64,000 nucleotides of DNA, taken from NCBI GenBank assembly GCA_017979445.1, contig CM030714.1, positions 5,704,001 through 5,768,000 of the forward strand, given 5' to 3'. Source of the stretch: Akebia trifoliata. Its lineage: Eukaryota; Streptophyta; Magnoliopsida; Ranunculales; Lardizabalaceae. Below the pieces are notes generated by a model that made no database searches, was not told the DNA's origin, and was given only the letters and a program-made list of their open reading frames with translations. Position numbers and translations under genes: made by a program. Shown here one piece after another: positions 34,976-46,550 of this stretch; within the stretch, counting starts at the first letter, position 1; each line of letters starts with the position of its first letter.

Positions 34976-35224
34976 GAAAGAAAATGATGCTCTCAGCTTA
35001 TGAAGATAGTCATCTCAAGGTTAGCCCATTGGATGATCTCTCAGTTAAATCTATTTCAAAGGCTTAATTTAGTGAATTATTTATAGTAGAAATGACAGTT
35101 CCTTTTAAAAAGAGAACTTCTATTACAATGCTTTTTTATAAATCATCAATCTTATAATTAGGCAATTTTCAAAGTAGTGGATTGCCGTTTTTCGTTTATT
35201 TTTTCATCATCTTATTCCAACCTG

Positions 35225-36560
35225 CGCAATGAGAGAGAGAGAGAGAGAGAACCTTGGGAGGACGATTAGGGTTAAGATTATCTTCTTTTAGGGTTTGTTT
35301 GATTCCATAGAAAATGCAAATCCAAGGATTTCAAATTTCTTCAGAAACGGTGGAGGGAAAAGGGGCACCATGGAAAATCCCAATCTTTTTTTTTTTTTTG
35401 CTAAGCAAAATCCAAAAATTACACATTTGGTTATAGTTGGAAAAATATTTAGGAAAAATACAAGAGAGAAAAGAGATAGGCAAAGGCGATGATGGTTGGT
35501 AGCTGCGGTGACAAGGGAATAAAAGGAAGAAGAAGGAGAAGAAGGAAATTAAGACTGGATTTCATTTTTCTATGGGCTAGGTGGAAAAATGAAATCAGCC
35601 TCATAAGAAAAAGAAATCCACCCTTCCCAGGACTTCTAGATGAGAGTAGATTTTCAAAAAAAAAAAAATGAATCAAACAACGAAAAATAAAAATTTTCAT
35701 GAAAAATTAAAATTCAACCCATTTCCTTCGGGTAATCAAACACACCATAAGAAATCTTAGAAGAATAATATATAAGAGAGAGAGAGAAGCATGTCACCAT
35801 CATCAACCATCCCCGCCATGGATGGTGGTAAACAAAGGGAATGGTGAAATTTAGGAAGGCCAATTAATGTTAAGAATAATGAGATTTTTTTCCTTTTTTA
35901 TTTTAATTCCTAGAGTCTTCTTTTAGAATTTCTTAGAAAATCCTAGAAGAAAATTAAAAGAGAGAGAGAGACTTGGGAATGACAATTAGGGTTAAGATTA
36001 GTGGGATTTTCCTAGTTTTCTTTTAGGGTTTCTTAGAAAATCCTAGAATAAAATTATAATGAGAGGTTTGAGTCCGCATAACTCTAATTATTAATTTAAA
36101 TGTAAATGAATTGAAAATTCACAAAAAGAAATGAGTATTTGTATAATTTGTACAGTTATGGTTTAAATTTTCTCGTTCATTTTTACAAATCTAGTACAAA
36201 TCATCTTACTTGCTTAGCAAAAAAAAAAAAAGAGGGAGATAGATAGAGTGGGGAGTGGGGATAAACAAATGGAAATGAAGGGTGAAACTCGGAGATGGCA
36301 ATTAGGGTTAAGATTAGTAGGGTTTTTTCCTTTGTTATTTTATTTCATAGAGTATTCTTTTAGGATTTCTTAGAAAAGCCTAGAAGAAAATTATAGCATG
36401 CATGGAGAGAGAGAGAGAGAGAGAGTGAGTGAAACTTGGAGAGGGCGATTAGGTCGAGATTAGTGGGGTTTTCCCTCTGCTATCTCATTTCCTAGCTAGA
36501 GTTTTCTATAAGGGTTTCTTAGAAAATCAGAGAGAGAGAGAGGTGACGAGAGAGAGTCGG
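35225..36560 (+). repeat. Degenerate tandem array (GA)n plus GATTAGGGTTAAGATTAGTG
   Basis: Five or so units begin near 35230, 35770, 35945, 36230 and 36405. Each has a GA tract, then CTTGGGA(G/A)-GA(C)-ATTAGGGTTAAGATTAG, then GGGTTTTCC and TTTTAGGGTTTCTTAGAAAA, then CCTAGAAGAAAATT. Units vary from about 170 to 280 bp. The first is split by a MITE at 35291-35746. Confidence 0.7.
35291..35746. mobile_element. PIF/Harbinger-like MITE inside the tandem array
   Basis: The left end GGGTTTGTTTGATTCC and right end GGGTAATCAAACACACC are inverted repeats. It is flanked by TTA on the left and ATA on the right, a 3-bp duplication with one change. The interior is A-rich with no transposase. Opposed reading frames across it are artefacts. 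Confidence 0.65.
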
Positions 36561-37299
36561 AGACGGGTAAAAAGATGGAGGAGCATGTTATCATTATCAT
36601 CAGCCACCATCGACATGGTTGTTGACTATCGTAGTTGTGGTGTTATAGCTGTCAAAACCCTTAAATAAGGTGCTTCTTATGCTTTTTAGGAGGGGTAGGG
36701 GGAGATGAAGATACATGTTGTTTGGTGTGATAATAAAAAATTGGTGTGGCCATACAATTGTTATCATCAAAAATAGAAAAGTGTTGGTGCAGCCACATAA
36801 TTAGCATTGTCATAAGTAAGCAAGATCGACCAATACCATTAGCAAGATTAATACAATCCTTACCAACTTAGCTAAGTTGGGACCTGCAAAAGAGATCCAT
36901 TCTGATTCAATAATTTTGGATCAAAGATTTGGTCCCGATAATGACCCAATTTTATAATTTATCAAATTAGTTTTTGACCAACTATGTCTCGCTTTGTCAT
37001 AGGAATTGGATCTTAATCTAATAGTTTTCTTATTAAATCAGTTACAATAAAGTGTATTAATCCATGACAGCCATGTCATCCATTGACAACCTTACTAATG
37101 TATTAATTGGAAACCAATTTACTGATTTCAAGTTGCCATATTTGGAACTACGAACCAAATCAAAACTATTTCCATGGCAAGATAAACGATGTGATAAATT
37201 AAAGTGGGGCTGTGATATTATATTACTTTATTATATTATGAATACACAATATATTTGATTTTACTTTTTATTTTTTATATTAAAAGTAACTGCTATTTC
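36561..37299. other. Intergenic, fragments of F4 and F2
   Basis: An F4-like fragment (TTGGTGTGATAATAAAAAATT, about 36718-36790) and CTTACCAACTTAGCTAAG near 36855. No gene. Confidence 0.4.
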
Positions 37300-37465
37300 A
37301 AGCATCTTAGAGCACCCGACTAATGCCCGGAGCATGTGCAGTCCCCTCCCCCCATGCACCCACCAAGTTATTTTTGGGATAAATTCCCAAGAGTACTGGA
37401 TCCTAAGGGGATTTGAACTCAAGGCCTCCACTTCTTGAGATGTGGTCTTATTTTTATTTACCATT
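37300..37465 (-). mobile_element. tRNA-derived SINE on the minus strand
   Basis: Read on the minus strand it has GAGGCCTTGAGTTCAAATCC (B box) followed by TTAGTCGGGTGCTCTAAG near the end, similar in plan to family S2. Confidence 0.55.
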
Positions 37466-38929
37466 GATGACTTCTAATGATATCATAGTTTCTTGATTTA
37501 TTGTTGGTGGAAATGTATAGGAAGTATATTTTGGGGGAAATAATTTGGACACGTTGATAATTGTAAAATGAAGTTTTTAGAATTTTTGTTCATAATATCC
37601 TATATATGTAGATTTGAAGGATGTTCTGGTCATTTTAATAAAAAAAAGAGGGGTAAGAATGTGAACAAGGTTCCAAACCCCAATAGTAAGAAATTCTTCT
37701 GAGGGGCTTCTAGTTTTTGCCAACTTTTAGCTTCTCGATTCTGCAGAAATTTGAAACCTCAAATTAATAGATAAAGTAGGGGTGCAACTTGGTTTGGCTC
37801 AAGTCGAGAACCAAACAAAATTGATAATTTTGGGTTGGGTTGGTTTGGTTCGATTTGAAATAAGTTGCGATTCAGTTTTGAGTTAATAAAATAGATAATC
37901 GATCATTTATTTTTTTGTTTTTTTTCCATGAAAGATTAATGATTTATTATATAAATTTTTATGTAAAAATACATTTTTTTTCTAAGAAAATTTATAGAAT
38001 GGTAGTGCTAATGACACCCACCGTATACACTCTCTGCGCTCACTTAAGTTTAAAATAAAAAGGAAATTACACTAATACCCTCACAAATTACTTTGCACAC
38101 CCACCATCTTCTCTATTTTTCGATCTACCGAATGAAACTCTCAATCATCTCATGATTTTTCTATCCATTCTCTTCTTCTTCACCATCTACCTCTATCTTT
38201 CATTCATCTTTTTAATATTCATCTCCCTTTGAGTTTTGTAAGAGATTGAATCAAATGGGTATTATGTTTTAGGATTTTTTTTTTTTTTGTTGCATTTAAT
38301 CATCAAAGAAGATGGTAAAACCATAATTAAAATATTCAAAACGACGATTTTGAATTGAAGAAATTAGAGTTTCGAACAGATTTTGTAAGATAGGTTTAAA
38401 CCGAACATTTTTTTTAACAAATTCGGTAGTTACGTATGGACCGAACATAACTTCCTATCGATCAAACATTACAAAATCGATTCGGCGGGCGCTTATCGAA
38501 ACATTTGTAGATTTTTTTGATAGATATTATTCAGTGGGTTTAGACTAGACTTGTTTTATAAGATTCGGTAAGTATCCCACCAGATGTAACTTTCTATCGA
38601 ACATTAGAAAAGTCTTATTTGGTAGGCATCCACCGAATTAATTGTGTAATGTTCAATAGGTACCTACCAAATTTGTTAATACAAATTCGATTTGAACCTA
38701 TTGAACAAAATTTTCAAATTCTTCGATTCAAAATCATATTTTAAGGTTTTAATAATGATTTTTCTATCTTCCTCGTTGATTAAATGTTAAAAAAAAAAAA
38801 AAAAAAACAGAAGTTAACTTAAAAAAAAACAAAAACAAAAACCTAATCTTCATTGACTCAATCTCTCACAAAACTCAAAAGGAGATGAATACGAAGAAGA
38901 TCGTGAAAGAGAAAATCGAAACAAACCTA
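37466..38929. other. Intergenic, no gene
   Basis: AT-rich. From 37776 the sequence reads GTAGGGGTGCAACTTGG. This has a weak inverted partner near 41145 (AAGTCGCAACCCTAG), possibly the edges of a much larger element. Poly(A) and poly(T) runs are present. Confidence 0.3.
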
Positions 38930-38950
38930 GGTGTATTTGGAAGCGGGAGT

Positions 38951-39330
38951 TAATTTGAGTTGGAGTTGGAATCGATGGAGTTAGTTATAACTTTTCAAAT
39001 AAACTCTAATGTTTGGTTTATCTAGGAATTCAGCCTAGGAGTTATAAAAAAAACTTCAACCCTTGTATTTTACTAAGATTGGCTATGACCTAGCCAAGTC
39101 AAATTGATTTTATGTATCTTTTTACAAATAATTAAATATTAATTGGAGTTGGAGTTGGAATTGATGGAGTTAATTATAACTTTTCAAATAAACTCTAATG
39201 TTTGGTTTATCTAGAAATTTAGCCTAGGAGTTATAAAAAAAACCTTCAACCCTTGTGTTTTACTAAGATTGGCTATGACCTAGCCAAGTCAATTTGATTT
39301 TATGTATGTTTTTACAAATAATTAAATATT
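38951..39330 (+). repeat. 190-bp tandem duplication
   Basis: Units 38951-39140 and 39141-39330 match almost base for base (for example TAAACTCTAATGTTTGGTTT, TTGGCTATGACCTAGCCAAG). Only a handful of differences are visible, so the duplication is fairly recent. Confidence 0.85.
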
Positions 39331-39941
39331 AAGATTAATTTAAATATGTATTATATTAAATAAATGTGATTAACTATTTTTTATCACTTTATTTCATTAT
39401 AAATTATAATTATTTAAATATAAAATTCATTTAATAAGTAATGAAAGTAAGTTAAATGATTAATATACAGGATGACTGAGCAAGTCAATTCGACTTTTGG
39501 GATAAAACAATATGTTAAGATTTAGAGTAAATCTAGCCTTACTAACATATCAAGATTTCCAATCTTACTAAAGATTGTTTAGATCGTTTTATAGAATCCA
39601 AAAACATGATCTGATGCCACATGGATGTAGAAGACGAAATTCTATAAATTTTGAAGAAAAAAACTTATAAAAAATTATATTCTACCATTAAATTTTAATT
39701 TTAAATTTAGGAGTTCAATAGCCGTCCTTTTTCAAAGCAATATATATCATTCGATTCTAAGCAAATATAGGGATAAATCCAAATATGATCCAGATATGAC
39801 TCGGATTAAGGGACATCAACCCATATCCGACCCATATTTTTCTTTGGATCTACTACAAAAGTCCAAACCCTCTAAATTCGGATCACTCAAATTTCAAATA
39901 AAATTCTACCCATTTTATGACCTATGCTAATCATCTTATTT

Positions 39942-39943
<2 letters not shown>

Positions 39944-39975
<32 letters not shown>
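39944..39975. repeat. (TA)n microsatellite
   Basis: About 16 TA units, no element inserted in it here. Confidence 0.9.
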
Positions 39976-39978
<3 letters not shown>

Positions 39979-41287
39979 AATAGGAATCTAGATTAGGAAT
40001 AATGTAAATTGAGTTGAATGATTTATATTAGAGCAATCAATGGGCCGAGTTTTTGCCTGACCCAGCCCGGCCCGCTATGAACAGGGTTTGAGTTTAATTA
40101 TTAACTCCATTTAGCTATCGGGTTGAGTTAGTCTAAGCTCGTTTAATAATATGGTCGGATTTGGGTTTTGATTGTAAGCCCAATGGGTAACCCGACTATA
40201 CTATATTAAATACAATGTATAATAGTCTTATTATAAATTAATAATGATCCCTTACCTTTGAAGTGTCTTTAAAAATGGGTTTGGCCCTGCCCGACCTGTA
40301 AATGGGATGAATATTACTGGAAGTGGATCGTAGGACGGTCAATGGATCAGATCGTACCCGCAACCTAATTCGTTCCGATCCAATAACTTCGGGTTTTGAT
40401 CGATGTTTTGAATTCCAACAAGGATCCTAACTGATATCTTATTGGATTGGATCTGAATCAACCATGTCTCAATCCGATAAGAACCTGATCGATAATATGT
40501 TAGAAAGTATATAAATTATGTTATATATTTATTAAGATGTGAGTAGTTGATTTAAATAATGTATATAAAATCGAATTTGGTATCAATCCAATCCTTATTG
40601 GATCGAACCAAATCAACCTTGATCCGATCCAAATATGATCCATTGATAGCTCTAGTGGACTGGGCTTGGAGTAAGATTTTATTTTTTAAGTTGGGCCTGG
40701 GCCGATATTTATATGTGTTGGATTAGGGCCTGCTTTTTTTAAAAAAAGCCTGATCCATTTAAAACCCAACCCAACCCAATCCATTAACTCGAATTTTTGG
40801 GATTAAAGATGACTTATGCAAGTCAACTCAATTTTTGGGATTAAAGATTTTTGTCTAGAGTTGTAAATTTCACCCACATAGTTAAGAAATAATAACTCCT
40901 TTAAAAATTGGGAGTTGAGGCCCTTCTTAGAGTTGTAATTCCATAGAATTATTAGATCAAACAATCAATTAGAATTCTAAGATGGGGAGTTGTAACTCCA
41001 ACTCTCGTTTCCAAACATACCCTTATTTCAGTTCTAAATTCGTGTTGATTTAATTCTATTAGTATTTCGATACGGTTTTACTCCTTATTTGGAGGAACCG
41101 ACTCATGTTGATTCGATTCGAACTTGGCCCCAAACCCAATCAAACTGAACAAGTCGCAACCCTAGCAAAACGAGCTAAATATTTTTTGCTTAACCCGCCG
41201 CCACTTGTCCCAAAGCTTCACAACGTGGCGACCCATTTTAGCCAGCTTAAGAGCCATGTATCTTCAAGAGAGATCGTTTGGCAGCGC

Positions 41288-41334
41288 CACGTGCAAAGGA
41301 TGGACACGTGGGACACTTGCCTTGTTTTATATAA
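41288..41334 (+). promoter_or_regulatory. OBAP promoter: two G-boxes and a TATA box
   Basis: CACGTG occurs at 41288-41293 and 41305-41310, the second within ACACGTGGGA. TATATAA follows at 41328-41334, about 60 bases before the start codon. Paired G-box/ABRE sites bound by bZIP factors are typical of seed and ABA-responsive genes, which fits an oil body-associated protein. The occupancy is inference. Confidence 0.7.
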
Positions 41335-41392
41335 GTGCTCCTCCACTTCTCTTTCAGACCAGATTCTAGAGAAGAGAAACGCTACAGTGGTG

Positions 41393-42732
41393 ATGGCTTC
41401 TAGAGATGCGCGTCCTGGTGAGATGGGTGGTGGTGATCAACCGACATCAGGAAAGTCAATAACGGTGGGATAACAGATACTGGAGAAAGGGCGAAGTTGC
41501 TGCAATCGTTGAAACCAGTGAAGAAGATTCAGCAACACGTGTGCACCTTCGTTTTCTACAGCCAAGACATGACACAGCAAATCGAAACCCACCACTACAT
41601 CACTCGGATAAATAAGGATTTCCAACAGTGTGCTGTGTACGATTCTGATGATTCCAACGCTCGCGTCATCGGTAAAATCAATTTTCTTACTTCTTAGCCC
41701 CACCAATTGGTCGCGCTTAGTGGTGCCACGTGTCGAGTAGTTTAATAATACTACTGTTGTTGGACAGAATCATTTTAAGGTAATTTTGTATTTTTCTAAT
41801 GTGGGTTTTTATTAGGTGTGGAGTATATTGTATCGGATCGGATCTTTGAAACGTTGCCACCTGAAGAACAGAAGCTGTGGCATTCTCATACATACACTGT
41901 GGGGCACACTCTCTTTTTTAAATTTTTAGGGAAATTATATTTGTAACAAATATGATGGACTTTGAATGGTACAGATCAAAGCAGGTCTGTGGGTACATCC
42001 ACGGGTTCCAGAGATGCTGCAGAAGGCAGAACTTCAAAATCTGACTAAAACGTAAGGCAAATTTTGGTGCACGTGGCAAGCGGATAGAGGTAAGGAATAA
42101 GGATGTGCCAAGTCACAATGTATCATTAGAAAATATTTTCTAGAGATTACCATTTTCATTTTATTGAACAATAAATATATCCTAGAGATACAGCTTTGGA
42201 ATTTCAAGCTAGGTGTATTTTACCATCTAATTGTGTTTGAGAGTTGAGACGAGAAGATAGTCCCTAGGGATTTCCACATGGAAACAGATGCTAGGAAACT
42301 ATTTACAAATCCCTAGGAAACATGCACCCAATTAATGGGTACTATTACAATGCCCTAGAAATTAAATGGTTATCTACATAAAGTTTAGTGTGTTATTAAG
42401 AAAAAAAAATTGGTGTGTTAGTATAAGAAGTTCTCCACCACTTCTTATTGGGGGTTACTTATGATATGATGGTAGGTGACGCACTTCCTTTGGGAGCTCC
42501 GTCCCTAATGATGTCAACTCAAGCAGTGGAAATGGGAATGGTGAAGCCAGAGCTGATACGAAAACGTGATGAAAAGTACGGGATATCAAATGATGATCTG
42601 ATGATATCGAGGGTGGAACTTGAGGAGCCAGAATCTTTAAATCCACATGCGAACTACTGGAAAGAAACTGGCAAGGGATTTGTCGTTTATGTCGAAGAAA
42701 CTGAGATGAAACTCAGAGCACCCTTTCCATGA
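41393..42732 (+). pseudogene. Oil body-associated protein (OBAP1-like), disrupted
   Basis: Four exons fit the family: 41393-41671, 41816-41898, 41975-42089 and 42476-42732. Conserved stretches include [94 protein letters not shown] and LPLGAPSLMMSTQAV, ending in APFP. OBAPs are small proteins of seed oil bodies needed for normal lipid droplets. Two lesions are seen. Exon 1 changes frame between TVG (41470) and GERAKLLQSL (41482), consistent with about 14 extra bases; the exons total 734 bases and minus 14 give 720, or 239 residues. Exon 3 has TAA at 42053-42055 where the family has Tyr in TYGKFW. A 13-base GT-AG stretch at the frameshift is too short to be an intron. Assembly error at both sites is less likely than decay but cannot be excluded. 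Confidence 0.85.
42337..42436. mobile_element. F4-like MITE between OBAP exons 3 and 4
   Basis: GTACTATTACAATGCCCTAG and AGTATAAGAAGTTCTCC, with GTGTGTTATTAAG and TTGGTGTGTTAGTAT, follow the F4 plan in degenerate form. Confidence 0.45.
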
Positions 42733-43929
42733 AGTAGAAGATAAGACTACTAAAGACTCTCAAGATGCATGTTTTGTGTTTAAGAGTAAAAGCTGTACGT
42801 TATCTTGAATAGGTACGTACACGTTGTTGTTATTTTGTGTAGGGAGCTTTTTTTTCTGCATTTATGTATTTATTTTTACAATGTATATAAGCATGAGTAC
42901 ATTACTCTTCTTATCAATCAATTCCAAGGGAGTGGAAAAACAAAACAAGAGAACAAATAGATTGTTTCCTCGAGATACTAACAAAAAGCATCTATGGTAT
43001 GTACGCATCTCAACGTCAGAAATGTGAGAATCGAAGTGAATCTCTGTCACCCCAGCATCACTCATACTAACTATTAAGGGGTGATGAACACAAATTTTTG
43101 ATGGATTTTGTTGGCCCACACGTTTAAAAGTGGAATAAGTAAGACTTTGAAAATTGGACTATAAGGGTATTTTGGTAAAAAGAAAAATTATTAAGGGCAT
43201 TTTCGCTGCAAAATACAAATTTCAAAGTGTATTCGTTGCACTTTAACGTGTGCCCTAAGGGCCCACATTAAAAAGACGCCTAATTTAATTACATATTCAC
43301 TTACTAATTTAATAAGATTTCAAATTTTTGCCAAGGATTGTCAGACCCACATAATCATGGGGCCAATAGTCATGTAAACATTTCAACACCCTGCACCCCT
43401 ATGCATGCCAAGGGTTGTTGGGCCCTCAATAGTTATGGCACTTTTCAAGACCTTTAATAGGGGTGGAGAGGTGCCAATGGTTCGATTCCTCTGGTTCTAA
43501 GATCAAAAAACATCATATTTGTTTTCAGTTTTGGTTTTCCCATAGAATCGAACCAAACCAAAGCGACGGATTTACTTGGAACTGAATCAAACCAACCTGA
43601 ATAGGTTCGATTCTATACATGGGTTGCCAATATATTATAAATATATTTGGAAGCAACCTATATTCCAAGGGTTTAGGCCCTTCTTTGGAATAGTCTAAAA
43701 TAATTAATAATAAATTAATACATATTTATTTATTTTTATAAGGGTTTAGTTAGTTTCTATACAAGCCTTGAATTGATTGAACCCTAACTTGTTCTAAATC
43801 AAACCATGCTATCAGTTTGGTTTGATTCTTTGTTTGAAACGGACGAAGTTACACCCCGATATATTTCCGAAGCCTGTGATACTTGGGCAAATCTGTTTTT
43901 GTTGAATCTACTAGTATGAAAATGAGATT
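42733..43929. other. Intergenic; F5 copy at about 43100-43290
   Basis: The F5 copy shows GGGTATTTTGGTAAAAAG and TGCACTTTAACGTGTGCCCT. From 43468 a GGGGTGGAGAGGTGCCAATGG segment with GGTTCGATTC and AAACCAAACC motifs looks like the edge of an eroded DNA element. No gene. Confidence 0.45.
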
Positions 43930-44108
43930 TTGGTGAAAATGCGATTTTTACCCCTCCATATATTGCATGCATTGTTTTGTGGGGTATTACATTGTATGCA
44001 TTGTTTTGTGGGGTATTACATGTATTTGGGTGAGATATGGTACTCTAAAAGGCCAGTTGTCTCGTCTTTGCTAGTCGGGCCTATGGGTCTGGAGCACGTT
44101 ATAAAAAA
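43930..44108 (+). mobile_element. SINE S2, 5'-truncated
   Basis: It lacks the tRNA-like head but has the body GGGGTATTACATGTATTTGG, GAGATATGGTACTCTAAAAG and CTAGTCGGGCCTATGGGTCT, and a poly(A) tail. A 31-bp piece (TTGCATGCATTGTTTTGTGG...) is tandemly doubled at its start. Confidence 0.65.
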
Positions 44109-44473
44109 AAATGAGATTTTGATTTGTAAGATTGCTCATTTTTGTGGAAAAATGATTTTTCTCTCTTGAAGGAAAATGTATTCCCACCCACCACCTGCAT
44201 CTGGAAAATGATTTTCTCATCTATTGATATTATTTTCACACAATTAAATCCCTTCCTTCAAAACCAAAACCCCAATTATCTTTTTGACACTTTACTATTT
44301 CCTATTCATAAGAGCAATGAAGTGCAGAACTTATTTTTTAAAATAATTCATTTTTCCGTTATCAATTCGTTTTGTTGATTTTATTTTCTATAAAAAAGAT
44401 GTTTTTCGTGAAAATTTTCTGGACCAACTCAATTATACCTGAATGAGAGGCGTATTAGCGTCCAAGAGTTCAC

Positions 44474-44773
44474 TATAAAATGATTTGCCGCCAATCTTCA
44501 TTCAATTTCTCGATCACTATGTTGGGTGCAGACACACACAGAGAGAGAGAGAGAGAGTTGCAATTTGAAATTTCAATATCTCTGGCGGATTTTTAACAAT
44601 CTTTGAACCGTACGGTACTCTAATTGCAACATTTTCTAACGTTATTTCTAAAATTCTCACTGGTTTGAATTGTAATTCGAGTTGTTCTTGATCGAAAATT
44701 GACAAAGAAAAGCTCGATTTGTACCGAATACAGTGATTTTTGAACATTCGAATGGTTTTTCTTTGAAGTTTTG
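44474..44773 (+). promoter_or_regulatory. Candidate core promoter and 5' leader
   Basis: TATAAAA at 44474-44480 is followed by CA(C/T)-rich sequence, a (GA)n tract at 44537-44558 and about 270 bases of leader to the ATG at 44774. Unlike its surroundings the segment shows no match to the repeat families here. The GA tract near a start is common in plant genes. Confidence 0.45.
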
Positions 44774-44818
44774 ATGAAATTCAAAGGTTCTGCGAAGGAT
44801 TACTATCATATGTCCGAG
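44774..44818 (+). CDS. Candidate first coding exon of an unrecognised gene (partial)
   Basis: ATG at 44774 opens 15 codons, MKFKGSAKDYYHMSE, ending at GAG|GTAAGA, a strong splice donor. A TATA box and long leader lie upstream and 1.5 kb of apparently single-copy AT/T-rich sequence, intron-like, lies downstream. I do not recognise the protein. A possible next exon around 47580-47650 (reading MSFLILAFESLTDKLVVIS) is open after a TTTGTAG acceptor but unsupported. The gene could also be truncated by the repeats that follow at 45.4 kb and beyond. Confidence 0.35.
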
Positions 44819-45395
44819 GTAAGATCCTAATTTCATGCATTCTGCTTTGGTTATAGTTTCTTGTGTGCTTCGTATCTGAAATTTGAGCTTTTCTAGTTGT
44901 GTTTTGTTCAAATAGAGACAGAGATTTACGATTTTAATCTCAGTAATCCTGCAATTTCCAGTAGATCATGCCTTCTGAAGGTTGTATTATTCAGATTCCT
45001 AATCTCAATTTTTTTTGGGTGGTTTTCTGCACTGTACGAGCTGAAAATTCTGGTTTTTAGTGTAGATTTGACATCAGAAGATCCATTTTGAGGTCTTTGA
45101 CTGTTTTCTCTGTCCTTGATCTTTTACATTTATTAGTTAATTTGACTCCGATTTTATGTTCATTTTTTATTTGCTTGATATCTCGAATCTTGATTACTAT
45201 TATGTTGATACTCAAATCTTATTAATCTAACCTAAAATTCTTGGATCACCACGATTTTTCACCAAAAATCAAACTTTTTTCAAGTATTTTTCACAAAATG
45301 ATCCAACTGGCACGGAATTTTTTCGTATTTGAGATTAAGCATTTTGAAATTTGAAGATCTTTTCTCTATCCAAGCCGTTTTCTTTATCTGGCAAA

Positions 45396-45615
45396 GTAAG
45401 ACTTATCTTACAAACTTAAGATTTTAAACCTTACTAAGGATCCTTGAGCTCACTTTGTGGCATCCAAACACCTGATCCAATTCTACAGGGTTGTCGAGGG
45501 CAAAATTCTATAAACTTAGAAAAAAAAAATTTATTTTTCACTATTAAATTTTAATTTTAAATTTGGGAGTTGGGTGGGAGTTCGATAGGGTGCCCATTCT
45601 CAAAACCTTAGATTA
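45396..45615. mobile_element. F2 MITE, truncated right side
   Basis: TTAAACCTTACTAAGGATCC, TTGAGCTCACTTTGTGGCATCC and an AATTTTAATTTTAAATTTGGG segment match other F2 copies. The right inverted end is missing. Confidence 0.6.
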
Positions 45616-46314
45616 AATCCCATTATATATATATATGGGTTGGGATCCTTTTACCCCTAAAAATGACTCTTGAAAAAAACACATGATCCTAACCCTTTAA
45701 ACACAAAATCCAATAGTTGAATTTTTCATTATGATACTCAAACAAATCATTTTAGATAATTATTTGTTTCGATTATGCTTGAATGTTTCATTATGATACC
45801 AATTTCTTAAGTAGTGAGCATTGAATAAAATGTTTATTTTCATGATTTTGATAGTTTAATCTTTAGATAAGTTCAAGTCAAACTATGCTCTGCTAGAGAT
45901 TCAATGTTTTACCTTTGATTTTGTCTTATTAAATATTTTCATAGAATTTGGAACTGATAGTTGAATTAACAGATTTCATCTTTAGATCTAGTAACATTAG
46001 TTTTGTTAATTGGATCGAGATAAAAAGTAAACAAATAAATTGATAAGGTAACTTGTTTAGGTGGATTTGACTGATCTAAAATTTTACATTGTGATTCTCA
46101 TTCCTGTTTATTTTAGAGTAGTTTTAATTTAATTTCCTTTAATACTTTGAACCTGATTGATTGTTTAAGTCAAAAGAAAAATTGCTAGATCAATGTTGTC
46201 TCTGTGCATCGACCCTTGCACGCCAAAGTTTTTATAGATTTTTGTTCTCTTATTTTTATTGATAATTTGCACCGAACATAAGCTCTTAGCATGAATAAAA
46301 ATAGCAGGTAATAA

Positions 46315-46550
46315 GGGCCTGTGTGGATACACCTCTCCGTGCAAGAGCAAAAGCTCAATCACTCCCCGCAAGAGCAAAAAACCTCTCCGCGGAAGAGCAG
46401 GTCTTTGAAGCTTCTCCACAAAGAGCAAAAAACCTCTCCCCGCAAGAGCAAAAACCTCTCCACGCCAAAGCAAAAATCTATCCAAACGTTTGCTAGCTCC
46501 CCGCAAGAGCAGAAGTCGTCAAGAAGCTCTATCCAAACGCAGTGTAAGCT
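46315..46550. mobile_element. MITE-like element with CCGCAAGAGCAAAAACCTCTC subrepeats
   Basis: The left end GGGCCTGTGTGGATACAC and right end CTATCCAAACGCAGTG are imperfect inverted repeats. The interior is five to six diverged copies of a 25-bp unit around CCCGCAAGAGCAAAAACC. Two opposed reading frames across it are repeat artefacts. Confidence 0.55.

Larger units (their letters stand above)
38930..41022. mobile_element. PIF/Harbinger-like element, 2.1 kb, composite
   Basis: The left end GGTGTATTTGGAAGCGGGAG and right end, read on the minus strand, GGGTATGTTTGGAAACGAGA are inverted repeats. Flanks are CTA on the left and TTA on the right, a 3-bp duplication with one change. The inside holds a 190-bp tandem duplication, an F2 copy (about 39526-39745), a TA repeat and GGGCC-type remnants. 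No transposase was seen. Confidence 0.5.

Noticed and set aside
37776..41167. Possible 3.4-kb element bounded by GGGGTGCAAC and GTCGCAACCC
   Set aside because: The inverted ends are short and weak and no target duplication was found; kept only as a remark.
41105..41392. Upstream in-frame extension of the OBAP exon
   Set aside because: It overlaps the TATA box and G-boxes, and the family starts at MASRDARPGE, so this is promoter and leader.
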